DNA of 64,000 nucleotides, taken from the NCBI RefSeq assembly GCF_022201045.2, contig NC_068560.1:35923001-35987000 (forward strand). Reading direction: 5' to 3'. Of the stretch, positions 13,153 to 26,411 are shown piece after piece. This stretch comes from Citrus sinensis (lineage: Eukaryota > Streptophyta > Magnoliopsida > Sapindales > Rutaceae). Made by a program: the position numbers and the translations under genes. The notes beneath the pieces are model-generated. The model saw only the letters and a list, made by a program, of their open reading frames with translations. It was not told where the DNA came from and did not search any database. Positions within the stretch are counted from its first letter, which is position 1. Each line of letters starts with the position of its first letter.

Positions 13153-13671
13153 ACTTTCTCCCTGTCCCAAACACAAAGTCGAATCAATCGGCTAAAACAA
13201 AATGTCAACACAATTAGAATAGAAATTGGGAGCCCTTATCTGACATTAAATGTAACGTACACACTTCACAACAATCACATAAATAATAAGTCCATATAAT
13301 TTATATGGTTGTTATAAAATGTGTATGTTTCATTTCATATAACATAGAATTTATCTTAAAAATTACAATACAATATGAATGATGGCATATTTTATTGGGA
13401 ATTTCTATATTATCCATCCATGCGCAGGATATATCGTATGATATTCTGTAGAATATATGTTCAATTCATGTTTAATAATTGCAACTCTCTATGAAAAATA
13501 AACGGTGGAAACTCTATTCATTAATTAAATGGGATGTGGATGTGGATGCCGATATGGATATGGATATTATTTTCAAGTGTACACTTGCACAGCCCTCACT
13601 TTTGTTTACCCTCGAAGATGACTTCAAATTCCTCCATCTTACAATAATGAACAAACTCGGTATTTTTTAAC
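13153..13671. other. Upstream region of the FLDH gene
   Basis: Leader and promoter of the FLDH gene, then AT-rich DNA up to the transposon that begins at 13,672. A short imperfect GGATGT/GATATG repeat lies near 13,530-13,570. No gene is seen. Confidence 0.5.
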
Positions 13672-15292
13672 GGGAAAAATTATTTTCACCCTTAAAGTTT
13701 AATGTAATAGCTCATTTCATCCATATTTTTCAAATAATAACTTAAAATATCTTTTCGTTAACTCACCGTTAGTATAAAGCCGTTAACTAATAATTAATTG
13801 AGGACAAAATAAGATTTTTTTATTAAAGTGATACAAACTATATTAAAATATATTTTTTACATAATTAAATAACACTACAAAGTATGCAAAATTTATAAAC
13901 TTTTTTTAAATAAAATCCACGATAATATAGTTCGATATAGTCATTGAATAAGTGCATGTTTGGTATGACTTATTTAAGAGCCATAAGTGCTTATTTACTT
14001 CCATGAGCACTTTTTAAAATTTTTTATGGTGTTTGGTTATTTTTTTAGTAGAGTTTTTTTTAACTTAAATAAGCTAATTTACCTCTACTAGCAAAAGTCC
14101 AAAATTTGAGTTTTTGGGAGTAGAGGTTAGAGAGCTTTTCCAAAAAATTATATAATATTAAAAATATCCTTGACATATTTTATTAATTACATAATACCCT
14201 TTGTATAAAATATACCTTACGAAAACTATTACCGCCATTTAAAAATATTGTTGCCGCCACTTCACTTTATCTCTCTTTTTTTTTTAAATAACCAACACTT
14301 TAATTTTGCAATCCCTATACATAACCAATACTTGAGAGAGCAATCATAGTCATAGCCAACGTTTTTAGTGAGGAGGATGCTAGGTAATGCGACACTTCAT
14401 GTTCCGTTAACATTTCAGTTATATTATTGATTATCATTTTAATTTGGATAGTATTATTTGTTTAGGAGAATATATCAATTATGCAATTTTTAATTTTGAA
14501 AATTAAAAAAATGATTAAACTGATTTTTTTCTTTTTAATTGATAGCTTAGATGCATTTTGTTACATGTTATATAATTATGAATATATATCATTTTTGGTA
14601 ATTTAATTACACAAAAACACTTTTAGTTTTACACAACCAAACAGTTTAATGGTTCAAAAGTATTTTTTTAATTGACAACCAAACACCCAATGGTTTTTTG
14701 TCCAAAAGCTCTATTGGTATAAGCTCTACTGCTATAAGCTCTATTTAATAAGTTGTACCAAACGGAGCCTAATTGCTATAAGGAACAAATTGTAATTAAC
14801 ACAATATCTTTATTCTTTAAATATTGGAAGAAAAACTCAAAATACCACCAATTTTTATGTGCTTGCATGTGCTGAATATCTTCTTTATCTCCAACTCAAT
14901 TCAAACAATTTTACAGTGTAATTAGAGAGTATACTTATATGAATAAGAAAATTATGATATTTTTGGTACTTAGATTTAGGGTTTATATAGTTTTATGCCG
15001 CTAAAATAGAAAGAAGTGAAAAAAGAATTGCTTGAAATATAAATTTTTTATCTTTTTCAGTATTTCCTATTTAGTTGGATTAGATAAAATTATTTTTAGT
15101 TATATGTCAACTTTTATTTATTTTTCTAATTTTCTCTTTGATGAAAATTTATTTTTACCCTTAATGAATTATTAACAAACGACATTCAACTAACGGTGAG
15201 TTAACAGAAAGATGTTTTGAGCTATTGTTTAAAAAATAAGAATGAAATGAATTATTGCATGAAACCCTAAAAATGAGAAGGGTTTTTTTCCC
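13672..15292. mobile_element. Mutator-like non-autonomous element (1.62 kb, long TIRs, 9-bp TSD)
   Basis: The ends are imperfect inverted repeats of more than 100 bases: the left end starts GGGAAAAATTATTTTCACCC and the right end is its inverse ending TTTTTTTCCC. Both arms contain the block GTTAACTCACCGTTAGT in opposite orientation (near 13,755 and 15,195). The element is flanked by the 9-base direct repeat TTTTTTAAC (13,663-13,671 and 15,293-15,301), the size typical of Mutator-like elements. It encodes no transposase. A hAT-like element is nested inside it. Confidence 0.8.
13952..14769. mobile_element. Nested hAT-like MITE inside the Mutator-like element
   Basis: The left end GTGCATGTTTGGTATGACTT and the inverse of the right end (GGCTCCGTTTGGTACAACTT) match at most positions, followed by AT-rich sequence rich in AAGCTCTA/TAGAGCTT words. 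The GTTTGGTA motif near the terminus is common in plant hAT MITEs. I could not identify an 8-base target duplication, so the exact ends are uncertain. Confidence 0.55.
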
Positions 15293-15813
15293 TTTTTTAA
15301 CGTTAACAAGTTAATGGAGAAGATGCTGCATGTTGAATTATCATGCACGAGCAACAAAAAGCGTTTTAAAAAATGACGGAAACATTGAAATGCCAATGTG
15401 AAAATATCGTAAAGTATTGAGGTTCTTCATTTTGGAAAATTAAGTGGATTTACATCCAGATCCTCCCCTTATTTTCAATACAAATCATCCCGACAAACCC
15501 TACATTAAGCTAGAGCCTTTTCATACATGTAACCGTCAATGTACAGTTTGTCAGAACTCAGAATAGAGGCCAGGCCACAAGCCCAAAACATGGCATTCTC
15601 CTTATTGTCTTACAAAAACGCCAGATTATCAACTCCGTTTACATAACATTTCAAATGCCCATGTCTCCATTTTTCCTTTTTTCTTTTTTAATTCTTCGCG
15701 GAAATTCATGTTCCCTTGGGCTGATGCCAGGCGAGCACTGTGTTAAGCAAAGAGCCTCGTACAAGATACGATTCAGTAGATTCTATCCTCAAGTAAAAGT
15801 AGTCAGTAGAATC
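15293..15813. other. 3' flank of the DUF829 gene
   Basis: About 520 bases between the Mutator-like element and the DUF829 stop codon; the right part is presumably the 3' untranslated region of that minus-strand gene. No gene is seen. Confidence 0.5.
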
Positions 15814-18586
15814 TTACAATCTTGAGCGGCGCATACATTTGATAGGATTAAATGGGGCACGCCTCTGTGATGAATTATACCAGGATCCATTTAAAGAATC
15901 CGATGACCTGATATCCCAGCCTTCAACATTCTTGGGTACACAGACGTCGAATAGAATTTGACCAAGAACCCCATGAGTGTTAATGCTTGGTGGGTTAGGC
16001 AAATGAATCAGTCTTTCTTTGTGTTCATCTTGCAGGGACCCGACATCTCTGCCATCGTAATATTCAAGAGAGCTGGGCAAGACGAAATGATCACTAGGCA
16101 CAAGAGAAGTTCCTCGGAAGCTCCGGGTTGGGCTCACAGCTGCTTTACTCAGGTTGTACATTGGATCAGCCATATCATCATGTGTTCCCTCCAGGCCCAT
16201 TTTTTCTCTTTCAAGTCGTTGAATCCGTTGGGAGTAAACTGCACCCGCCTTACCAAGGAGCTCAGTCACAGCAGCCTTATAGTCAATTGGATAATGCCGA
16301 TAGTGACCTGTAATAACTATCACGATTGAATCACATAAAGAGGATTTGAAATATATGGATGATGCAGCCTAGAAGCATTTGCAGATGAAAGTTGGACCAG
16401 CCATCAGATTCACAAAAATGGTCATAAGATGATGGTTATGATTTGTCTTCCAATATAACAGAAGTTGTACATGCACACACCCACATACATTCATCACGGC
16501 CATCATTAAGCACACGCATTGGAGAAAACCTACATTAAATAACATTCTCCTTTGACATTTGTAAATATAACCCAGCATCATTTCTAAAGCATTGTTTGGG
16601 CATATGTTTTCAGTCCCTGCCAAGATACTAGTGACCAAAATTTGTGTTCACAACTTTAACCAAAGTACAAAAAACATCAACAGCAGCATACAGAGCATTT
16701 GAAAGTATAAACCCTCTACAGCACACAACAGGACTCCATTTGGTTTTAAAATTTATATAAAAGCACAACCGAAACAGTCAAAGAAAATCTCAGCAGAAGA
16801 TATCACACACCATGATCATGACTACACATTAGACCAATGAGTTTTGAAACAGACCTACGTGAGGAGAGCTGTTCCATTTTACAAGTTTTACATCTGCCCC
16901 TAGATCACACAGTCGTTGAGCAAAATTGTAGATAACTTGGTAAGGAGCAAGATCATCATCTTCCGAGCATAAAATGAGATATGGGGCCCCAAACCGCTGC
17001 ATAAGAACTATACTGAATAAAAACAGGAGACATGAAAAGGGAAAGCTTTTCTATATCAAGTAAGCCGCTGTCTTCTTACCACAGAGGAGTACAGAGTCTG
17101 CCAATACTCCGCTCGATGCGATTCAAACCTATTAAGGAAGAAAGCATCAAGACCAGAAGCAATGCCATTTGCTATCCGAGAGACTAATCTTGGTGGATGG
17201 GACATGTTCAGAACTGAGGGGTGAACAGCAAATCTGGCACCCAAATCACTAGTAAAATCCACTGGACTAGAATCATAGATCTGGCCTGAAAAACAGTCCC
17301 TAACCAGTTGGCGGTCATCCTTCATAAGAAAGAAGAAGAAAAAGTAATTAAACCACACAAAAAATGGTGTTTTCAAGTTTAAAAATTACACAACGTATAT
17401 CAAGCAACTCTTTGTCAACCCAACATATCAAAATTTGTTCAGATCTTATGGGTAAACACAAGAAAATGTAAACTTCATCCTACCTAGCGAGTTTTGTTAT
17501 TTCATCAAAAGCATTAATATTGGAAGAAACCATAACAACCGAGCATGTATATAGAAATCTCTCAAAGAAAGAAAAAGAAGGAAAATAGATGGGTTTATAG
17601 AAAAGGTACCAGATTCAATTTTGCTTCGCATATTCCCTCAGTTATCTGCAAAATAAGTTTCCAGCCAAACCAAAGACTTTAGAACTATGATGCATTCTTA
17701 GCTTCCACAGAAATGCAGGAAAGAAATTCGCTGCTGACATCTAAACACAGATAAATGCGGTCTCTAAATTCTTGAAAATATTACCTGAAGAACCTTGTAC
17801 ATGCAGGCTTTTGGACCCCCAGAAAAAGATGCAAAAACAACAGGGCATGGCCCGAACTTCAGCTCCTGCTTGCCAGAATAAAACCATAAATTTACAAGAT
17901 AAACACTCAGTATGTCAACCCTTTAAAAAATTTCAAGATACTAAAGTCTAAAAATGTTATAAGGCTTCAATCAAAACATAGATTGTGTTTGGGCATGGTA
18001 TTGATTTCCACCACATTAGCTAAACATGAGTTGGGTAAACATCAATTCTAGCATCCAAACCCATGTCTGCTTAATAGCTAGTGAATTCACTCGAAAGCAC
18101 CTTTGCAATGAAAGTCAAACCACCACAATCCAAACAGACTGTTCGAAGATGCAAATACAAAAGAAGAAAAGCACTGACCTCTACGAGTTCCTTCAGAACA
18201 TCCAATGCCAGGCTTTCAGCCTTTTCAGGAAAAAACCTGCAGATATTACAATAATCAAACCCAGAGAACAAAATCATCAAGTCGTGTGAGCATAAAAGGA
18301 GAGCTAATCCCTTATATTAACCAAATAAAAAAAAAAAAACCGGTTGTATTCATCTATCCCTTCCATCGAGCATGATCCTCACATCAATCAAATCAAATAG
18401 AACTTACATATTGAGAAATTGAGAATGGCAAATAAGTGAATTCCATCCCAAAGAGGAGTAAAGCTGGACGAAACGCTTCAATTGTCTCTCTTCACTAGAC
18501 ATCCAAGCAAACACCACCACTATCCCTTCTCTCCTTCCTCCTCTTTCCTTCCTTCCCCAGTAATACCTACCCCCAAATCCCCACAT
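15814..18586 (-). CDS. DUF829 / TMEM53-like alpha/beta-hydrolase family protein
   Basis: A 409-residue protein of the DUF829 (transmembrane protein 53-like) alpha/beta-hydrolase family. Exons on the minus strand: 18586-18408, 18236-18179, 17865-17785, 17645-17610, 17319-17080, 16996-16855 and 16307-15814. The exon 6 donor at GTAG|GTCTG, not the earlier CAC|GTAGG, is needed to keep frame and gives SPHVGHYRHYP. The candidate nucleophile is S94 in ASFSGGPKA, with an acidic residue in SEDDDLAP (about 211-213) and H244 in SPHVGHY completing a plausible triad. The N-terminal VVVFAWMSSEERQLKRF strand is typical of the family. The last exon adds about 100 residues of low-complexity, poorly recognisable tail (ending RRSRL) beyond the hydrolase fold. 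The biochemical substrate is unknown. The ATG at 18586 is chosen because upstream in-frame sequence is a purine-rich leader. Confidence 0.85.
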
Positions 18587-19793
18587 TGTGCTCTCTCTCT
18601 CTCTTTTTCTCCAATTCCACTTAAGATTAGATGAACTCACTTCCCTTTCGGATATTTCGTTTTGCTGCAAATAACAAGATTTAAAAAAAAAAAACCCGCA
18701 CGCGCACAATTCGATTCGATCTACGGACCAAAATTTAGAGATATCATAAGGTCCTGGAGTATTTTCTCACCCCTGCTGATTTTTTTCAATCACGGTCATA
18801 TTCTTGAAGGAGACGCTTCAAATACGGACCCTTTTCAATATCCACAAACGCGGGCCACATTGTTTTTTTTTTTTGGTTTTAATTTACAAAGGTTAATTTT
18901 TTTGGTGAGTTGACTTTAATGACTTAAATATCCTCGACGATGTCGTGTCAGGAGCTCATTGATGGCAACGTCCCCTCTATTTGGTTTGCACGGAAGTGGC
19001 GGGCTGTTTCAACATTTACAGAATAATTTCGCTGCTCTCTTCAGAATTCTGTGTTGATGATATTATTGGAGTTTTTTAATATTTAAAGAAATCAAGGAGA
19101 AATACTAATTATGAGGTCCAGCCAATAGCTGAGAATGCAGGCATGGTCACACCGCTGTTATTGTACAAGTAATTGACGTAACGAAAAACATAACTAGATT
19201 GTCATCCAGCGGAGTGATTATTTCAATTGTTATAATATTATAATAAAAAGGAAGATGCAAATGCAAACTTTGAAACTTTATGTAAAAATCTCTTTGCTGT
19301 CTATTCAATGTATTTGCCATCTAAATTACTAAAAGAACAAATTAAAATTTGTCTTGATTCTTGACGCGATGCTAATTTTATTTAGTATATACAAAACACG
19401 CAGTTCTTTCTTTTAAATTTTTTTTTTTTTTTTAAAAAAAGGAGCAAAATCACTTCGAAGTTCAAACAAGTTTCAGAAGAAGACAAGATTTCTTGCATTT
19501 CAGAGACAAAATAGGTTGCGTTCACATTGCTAAGGTTCGTTCGATCCAAACTGTAGATCCAGGTAAGGTAATCAAAACCTACTTCTTCGACATCGGGGTA
19601 TCATTATCAATTAGTAAGATGTGCATAGTTAGATGCATCAATCAATATATCTGAGACTGCATCGTAAGATATCATATGAATAAGAGTAAAATTTATCAAA
19701 GATCGAAAAAAAAAAAATTATAAACCTATTTTATCATTTTTGTAATTTTATTAGTATTTCTCTTTGCACCCCTTGAGAAATTATAATTTTAAG
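18587..19793. other. Upstream region of DUF829 gene, AT-rich spacer
   Basis: Contains CT/GA-rich leader sequence (about 18,590-18,610), several homopolymer T/A tracts (18,340, 18,680, 18,862, 19,420) and no recognisable gene. Confidence 0.5.
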
Positions 19794-20411
19794 GGGTAAT
19801 TTTTAAAAACCTCCCCTGAGGTTTGAGCTTGTTGCAAGTAGATGGCGAGAATCTGTTTATTTGTAAAAAACCCTCTACCGTCAGTTAATTTTAACATTGA
19901 CCGTTAGTTGACTGTGCAAAGACAATATTGCCCTTAACAATAGTTTGTAGACTGACATAACTAAAAAAAAAAACTAAAATTGTTGGCGCGAAAAACACAA
20001 ACCCTATTTTTTTATAATTTTATTCTTGTCAATTCCAAAGATTTATAATATTATAGGTAAAAATTATGATTATTTCATTTTCAAGTTTTTAATTTTATCT
20101 TTATTGTAGGAAATTTAAAGAAATATCAATAATTTAAAGAGGATTTTTCAAGTTTTTAATTTTATCTTTTTTGTAGGAATTTTAAGAAAATATCAATAAT
20201 TTAAAGAGGATAAAATAGCCAACAATTTTGATTTTTTTTTTTAGTTATTTCCGTCTACAAACTATTGTTAAGGGTAATATTGTCTTTGCACAGTCAACTA
20301 ACGGTCAATGTTAAAATTAACTGACGGTTGGGGATTTTTTACAAATAAATCAATTCTCGTCATCTACTTGCAACAAGCCCAAACCTCAGGGGAGGTTTTT
20401 AAAAATTACCC
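19794..20411. mobile_element. Mutator-like MITE (618 bp, ~190-bp TIRs, 10-bp TSD)
   Basis: The left end starts GGGTAATTTTTAAAAACCTC and the right end is its inverse. The arms stay paired for roughly 190 bases, through the block around AACATTGACCGTTAGTTGAC and its inverse near 20,300. A 10-base direct repeat TAATTTTAAG flanks it at 19,784-19,793 and 20,412-20,421. No coding capacity. Long inverted ends with a 9-11-base duplication fit a Mutator-like deletion derivative. Confidence 0.85.
20070..20213. repeat. Tandem duplication (~77 bp) inside the Mutator-like MITE
   Basis: Two adjacent near-identical copies run from TTTCAAGTTTTTAATTTTAT to AATAATTTAAAGAGGAT, at about 20,080-20,146 and 20,147-20,210. 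This is the core between the inverted arms. Confidence 0.7.
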
Positions 20412-22930
20412 TAATTTTAAGAGAACATAGTCAAATCTTACAAAGCGTTGAAATATATTTTTTAAAATAATATATTTAATTTTGATTAGTTATTAATATT
20501 AAGTTGCACATTTTGGATTAAATCATATCAACTTTCAAACTAAATCTAATTATTTTTTAATTGATTTAATTAGATCTTGGGTATTTAAATTATACAACTA
20601 TACTAATAAATTATAATTGAATGAGATTTTTGAATAATTTTAAAATAAATTTTGACTTAAATGTAATGTATTTAAATAAATTCACAATTTCAACTAATTA
20701 GATAACATACATCGTTTGAAAATTTTAAACTAAGCAGGTCAGCGGCATGTTTTAGCATGGGCCACAAAATGTTATGCGCCATGGAACGTTTACTAACATG
20801 AAATTATTGAACCAAATTTTGCCAACTCAAACTTAGGAGGTTAGCTTAAATGTTATGTGTCATCTGCTTTGCGATTTGGTAGAATACATATGGTCTCCTT
20901 TTGTTTGTTTGTTGGTTGGTTTCCCCCCCTCTTTCTTTTTCATAGTCACGCCTCTTGTCTAACGATATTTGGTCACTTATTTAAGGATAAATTATATCAA
21001 CACCACCTTAATCTTATTGAGATTTATGTAGCCAAAAAAAATTAAGATTTATCTAACTTTTGATTTTTTTTTTAATCCACCGGTGATCTTGCCGTTAACA
21101 CAATTACCCATTTGCAGACATCGCATGGGTAATTTTATCAAATTGGTCGGCTTATGTTAATTAGAACAACATAAATTATCTTTGCACCACTCACCAAAAA
21201 ATTCTTTAATCACCACCTGAATTTTGGCTTTTTTAAAAAAAAAAACTAGCATCAACCTTTTGCCATAAATTTTATTTTTTTGGGTAGTTAAAAACTTGAT
21301 ACTCAACCATAATTAATTTTTGCGTAAATTTTGTTATATTTATGCGAGTAATTCTCAATAAAATTTAGAATTTTGAACATGATTGAGCCAAGTGTCAGAC
21401 ACCTAAAATATACATTGTTGCTAAAATTCCCAAATGAACGTTGAATCGCAATCAACATTAATTAATGGTTCAACAAAAGGCAAATGTGATCATTTAGCTT
21501 GCGGGATAGTTTTCTGAAACTTAAATGCCTTGCCTCACTATTTATTTAGGTTCCAAACTATCTTCTTCATGATTGCCTTTCATTTTTATGAGATTTACGT
21601 CATGATTAAGACAACTGGAGATGTCTTATAAAATAAGCGATTAAATATGATTACATATTTATTTCTTATCTTCCATAGATTCTTTTTTTTTTTTGTGTCC
21701 TAACTTCTTGTATTTTAAAAAATATGTTCTACAAAATGTATACTCCACTAACTGACCTCATATATTTTGAACATGACACGGCTAGAGAGTAATTATTTAT
21801 TTTATCATGTATTTCGAACAACTCTTTTATTATATATTTCATAGTTGTTTAAGACTCTTATAGTTTATTAAGACAAAAGTGGTTAAATTTTGAACAAATT
21901 ATTAAATGCACATTATCCCATTGTTCTCACATTTACAAATAGAGAGACTGTGTCACATATTCTATAAGAAATGCATTAAGTTTATCCATTATTTAAAGTT
22001 GTTTGAACAACTCTTATAATAGTCTCTTTGTAATTTATGTACACACAAAAAAAGAAAAAAGATCTTAGTTAATTATGTATAATTACTCTATTAAATAAAA
22101 GTAAAGGGAAAATGAGCAATGTATTATTTAATGAAGTACCTATTTATTCATTAATGAACTTCTTCATTAACAAATTGGTTGGCAATAAGACTGTAAAAAC
22201 GAATAACCTAATCATCAACAACACTTGCCTACTTTTTTCGAATCAACAAGCGCATGGAACGCATTAACCAAATCAAATGATTGAACATGTCCCTTATAAA
22301 CAGTGCACGAACGATGAATAACGCTACCCCTCCGGCGCATGTTAGCACAAAGCATTATCAATCACTGATAAAATTTTATTTTTATTTTAATTTCATTAGC
22401 CATTTTATTTTTCTTATTTTAATTTCGCTAGCCATTAAAATGGCAATGATAAATAAAACCAAAAAAATCGTTAATTCCCACAACTCCCAATAAACACGGG
22501 GAATTAAATTAATAATAATAATAATAATAATGATAATAATAATTAGGATGGCCGAGCTACCTAATTCCTCCTACGGCTCAAATTCACAATCACAACCACA
22601 GACCGCATCATTAAATTTAAAAGTCACATCGTCGTTAAATCCTGTAGTCATTTAATTTAAAGGCCTCGTCGCGCAGACCACTCGAACAATCAACGCAACA
22701 ACGAAAAGCAATCACATAATTTATCTGCTAAAAATCACAGAAACGAGAAAACCCAAACTAGAAAGCAATCACAAGTTTGACGTGCGTGTGTCGTGTTTCG
22801 TCTAAAAGAGGCGGGTGTTGTATTGGAAGTCCGATAGCTGCGATCTTGTGACTCCAGATCTATGCAAAGAAACACAAGAGAAAGAGAGGAGGGGGATATG
22901 GTGTGATGACGTGGAAGGAGGCGGGAGGAG
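20412..22930. other. AT-rich spacer upstream of the Cys-rich membrane protein gene
   Basis: About 2.5 kb, very AT-rich, with short open frames and no family match. A (AAT)n run lies at 22,511-22,545. The right 300 bases are purine-rich and G+C-richer, as expected for a promoter and leader. Confidence 0.5.
22511..22545. repeat. (AAT)n / (TAA)n microsatellite
   Basis: About ten TAA/TGA trinucleotide units in the presumed upstream region of the plus-strand gene at 22,931. Confidence 0.85.
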
Positions 22931-25900
22931 ATGGCGAGAGGAGAGTGGGGATATCAAGGTCTATGGAGAGGCAAATGGTGCTGTTCGTATAAGAAAACAA
23001 CTCTCCTCATTTGTTTTATTAACATTGTTATTGCACTCTATGTCCTTCGTTCTATCTACGCTTCTATTTACGTTTTTTCACGTAATGATTTAAAAGGTAT
23101 GCAGTGCTATTCTCTTTCTATTTTGATTATTTTCTTTCTTTTTTTTTTCTTTTTTGTTGTTGTAATTATTGATAAATATTATGTTATTAGTAATACTTCC
23201 TTTTTTTCTTTTTCCAATTATGTACAGTTGTAAAGTACACACCAGATCAGATTAGGAATATGGAAGAATCCGTACGGATTCGCAGAGATAATGAACCAAT
23301 GGCACTTGTTAAATTGGTAAATTTTTGTTTCCATTGATTGGCTATAAACTTATTTTGGCGTGGAGTGGTTTTTGGATTTAGCTTAATGGAAATGCCGTAG
23401 GTGAATGGATTGAAGCAGGAGTTTTCTAGAGACGAATCTGTTTTTGAATTGCCACGGGCTGTTAAGCTGAGGATGATTGATGAGATCCTGCGGAGGTTGC
23501 AAAGCTCGGATGTTAAGGGCAATGTTAGCGCACAGAGAGGTGAGAACATCTTGATTTTATGTGTTTTTTCTTTTTTTCTCATCATTTTCATTCCATTAAC
23601 AAATTGTCATAGTCTGTAATGCAACACTTTTTTGCTGGTAGTATTTCTGCATGTGTATTGCAAATTGTATTAGACACAAGTTTTTGAAAAGGTCGCAGAG
23701 TGTCACAAGGTCTTAACCGAAAACTTGATCTAGTTGTTATGTTCGTAAATGGAAAGTCAAATTTACAGGACCAGATAACTACTACAAGTTTAAATACTTA
23801 TTGTTGAATGCTTGATAACCTTAGAAGATTCATTGCATGGTAATGTGGTGAGACAGTCTAGTCCCAGTTTGGTGATTGATTACCAGGGGATCCAAATACT
23901 TAATACGTGATCACATAATTCTAGGTTTACGATTTCTGTTTACATAAATTATGTTCATGCTGATGTGGCCGCTACTTACCAACTGTTGGTGCAGTTTGAT
24001 CACCTATGGATGAGTAGGGAGTTGATGGTTGATGTATGGCATTTATGCCAACTGATAAATAGTTCGGATGAAGAATTTGGGTGGACCGAGAATGCGGCAT
24101 CTGTAATAATTTACATAGCAACTCATGTGCAGAGAATTTTATTTTTTCTGTTATGCTGTAATTTGGATATTGAGGTCTTCTGTATGAGTTTTGCATATTG
24201 TCTTAGAAATTTATTTCCAGTGGAAATTGAGCTTCCTGGATACACACTGTTTATAGTCAATGGGAAACCTTCTGATAGTGTCAAAGACATTCATTTAGAT
24301 GACACTGTGCAATGGCATCTGCTTTTTATCATAGGTACCCTTGCTAGAGCAATCTCTAACCATTTAAATTAATTAAGCAGCCATCATAATTCCTATGAAA
24401 GATGGACTTGTAGAAGAAGTGGGTGATGGGGCTGAAGGATTAACCCTGCAAAGAATTTTAAAATATGGAATGGAGATTTTGGAATGTATTACTTTTTCTA
24501 ACCTCTTTCTATCTTCAGATTAAATATATATGTAAGCGAGGCTCCCTTTTCTCTGGATACTGCCAATTTTGGCATGCGATTATGAAATTTTTAGTGATTA
24601 ATCATCCCTCTTTACCTTTTTCTCTCCACTAGAATTTATGTACCCAAGGAGGGTGATATCAATTTTTTTGCTGCTACCTTCCATTTTCCTTCTAAATGCA
24701 AACAAATGGACAAGGTTTTGGCCAAGAGATTTACATCGTCTCAAGATTTGAATGCATAGATTACCATCCCGTGGGTTGCCTTAAGCTGACAGTTTTTATA
24801 TTTTGTGCAGTATTCCATGGATGTATATGGATCCAATTGGTGGTTTTGCTTGAATTTGTAAATATTTTTTTGATTTTCCTAAGGTACACTTCTTATGTGT
24901 GTCAACTGCAGTAACCAATTTGGAAACATGTTTTCCTTGTCATGCAAGTAGTGTATATTATATGTTTCTATGATGGTTATGACTTTTTTCTGTGTCTCCC
25001 CCCTTTAGTTACCTTTCTCCAACATATTCACAAATATCAGTTTCTAGGTTGAAAGCTGCATTACTATTTCTTTTTATTGCATTCCCTCATCTCCGTGGGA
25101 TGAAGCTTTTGAATTTCTGAAACTATAATGTTCAGAAAGTATCCTGAGGTGTCTTCACCAGCACCGTAATCATTGCTTGAGAGAACCGGGAATCTGTGAT
25201 GTGTCCACCAATAAGCACATATGATTATGTGAATAATCACTTATGAGAACATGTAATTGATTGAGCTAACCTTTTTCGAATTTTAAACTATCATGATACT
25301 TGTGATAGAAATTTGTGTGTAGTGATTCATATATCTTGCTATTCATCTTGTTGGCATTTCCCTTTGGTTGAACAGAAGCAGTTGAAAGCTGGCGTAGAGA
25401 AAAACTAGAAGAAGCCAAACAGTTGAGTATTGGAAGGCAGGGAATAAATTCAACCATTCTTCAAGAGGAAGCTAGTACGGTCTATTCTCTCAAGGCCTTT
25501 GTTTCTGTGGAATTCGAATTTATATTTGAACAAAAACCTTCAAGATTCAGTGTTAAGTTTCACTTTTGATTATTCTACAGGAATGCTAGTAAGAGTGCTG
25601 GAATCTGATTGGGCTGCACTCTCTGAAGAAATTGGCCTTTGGATTCCCACTGAAATCATTCACAAAGAACATGGTGATAAGCCCAAGGGTGTAGAAGATG
25701 AAGATCTTGGTAACTAATTGATTTCTGCTCATGTCAAACTTAACTGAACCCCCTCTCCCCAATCAAATAATAAATAAAATAACAAAAAGCTGCTTAGAAA
25801 TGGGTAGTTTTTAGGATTTAAAACTGTTATCAGACTTACTGCCCTCACATCCTTTAATATGGAAAGAATAAAATTGTGTTAAGATTTCTCTTCTACTCTC

Positions 25901-26411
25901 TGAGGTGTGTACTATTGTTCTCTCCAGACGAAGATGTTTTGCCTGGCAGGCCACCTCCGCCGGAGTGTCACGCCGAACTTCATACGGATTATGATGGTGT
26001 GGCTATCAGATGGGGTCTTACGCACCATAGAGACAGTGCAGCTGACTGTTGCCAGGCTTGCATTGAGCAAGCAAAGCGTGCAAAGCCAGGTCAAATGAAA
26101 TGCAATATATGGGTTTACTGCCCTGCTGAGACAGGGTGCCATTCCCCTGATAAATATGAACACAAATACCAGGAATGCTGGCTGAAATATGTAAGCATCA
26201 GTACCTTTTTTCTATTAAGGCATCGAGTCACTTTGTCATTTTCTTTTGCGGCTTAATGAAGCTCTCGTCTGATATCCCTATTTGTCCCATCATAATGCAG
26301 GCAGAAAAGCCCAAACTAAACTTCAAGGACAGATATTCTGAAAAATATAGAAATGCCCACCCAGCAGCACCTTTGGTCGTTCCATGGGTCTCTGGTGTTG
26401 TTAGTTTGTGA
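22931..26411 (+). CDS. Plant-specific membrane-anchored protein with Cys-rich PAN/apple-like C-terminal domain
   Basis: Seven exons give 331 residues with every junction in frame: 22931-23096, 23228-23316, 23401-23539, 25376-25474, 25581-25709, 25928-26190 and 26301-26411. The N-terminus has a short basic/Trp-rich head followed by one hydrophobic helix (about residues 23-49, LLICFINIVIALYVL), a signal-anchor pattern, so the rest probably lies in the secretory lumen or outside the cell. The middle is charged and helical (NMEESVRIRRDNEPMAL, AVESWRREKLEEAKQ). The last 125 residues are Cys-rich: CHAELHTDYDG, ADCCQACIEQ, MKCNIWVYCP, GCHSP and ECWLKY, reminiscent of a PAN/apple disulphide fold. I recognise it as conserved in plants but know no function. 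Intron 3 is unusually long (1.8 kb) for this window. Confidence 0.85.

Noticed and set aside
20988-21235. Suspected third Mutator-like element near ATAAATTAT...CACCACC words
   Set aside because: The two similar stretches are in the same, not inverted, orientation and no target duplication was found.
23965-24372. 135-codon frame in the long intron 3 of the Cys-rich protein gene
   Set aside because: No family resemblance, no ATG context, and both neighbouring exons join in frame without it.
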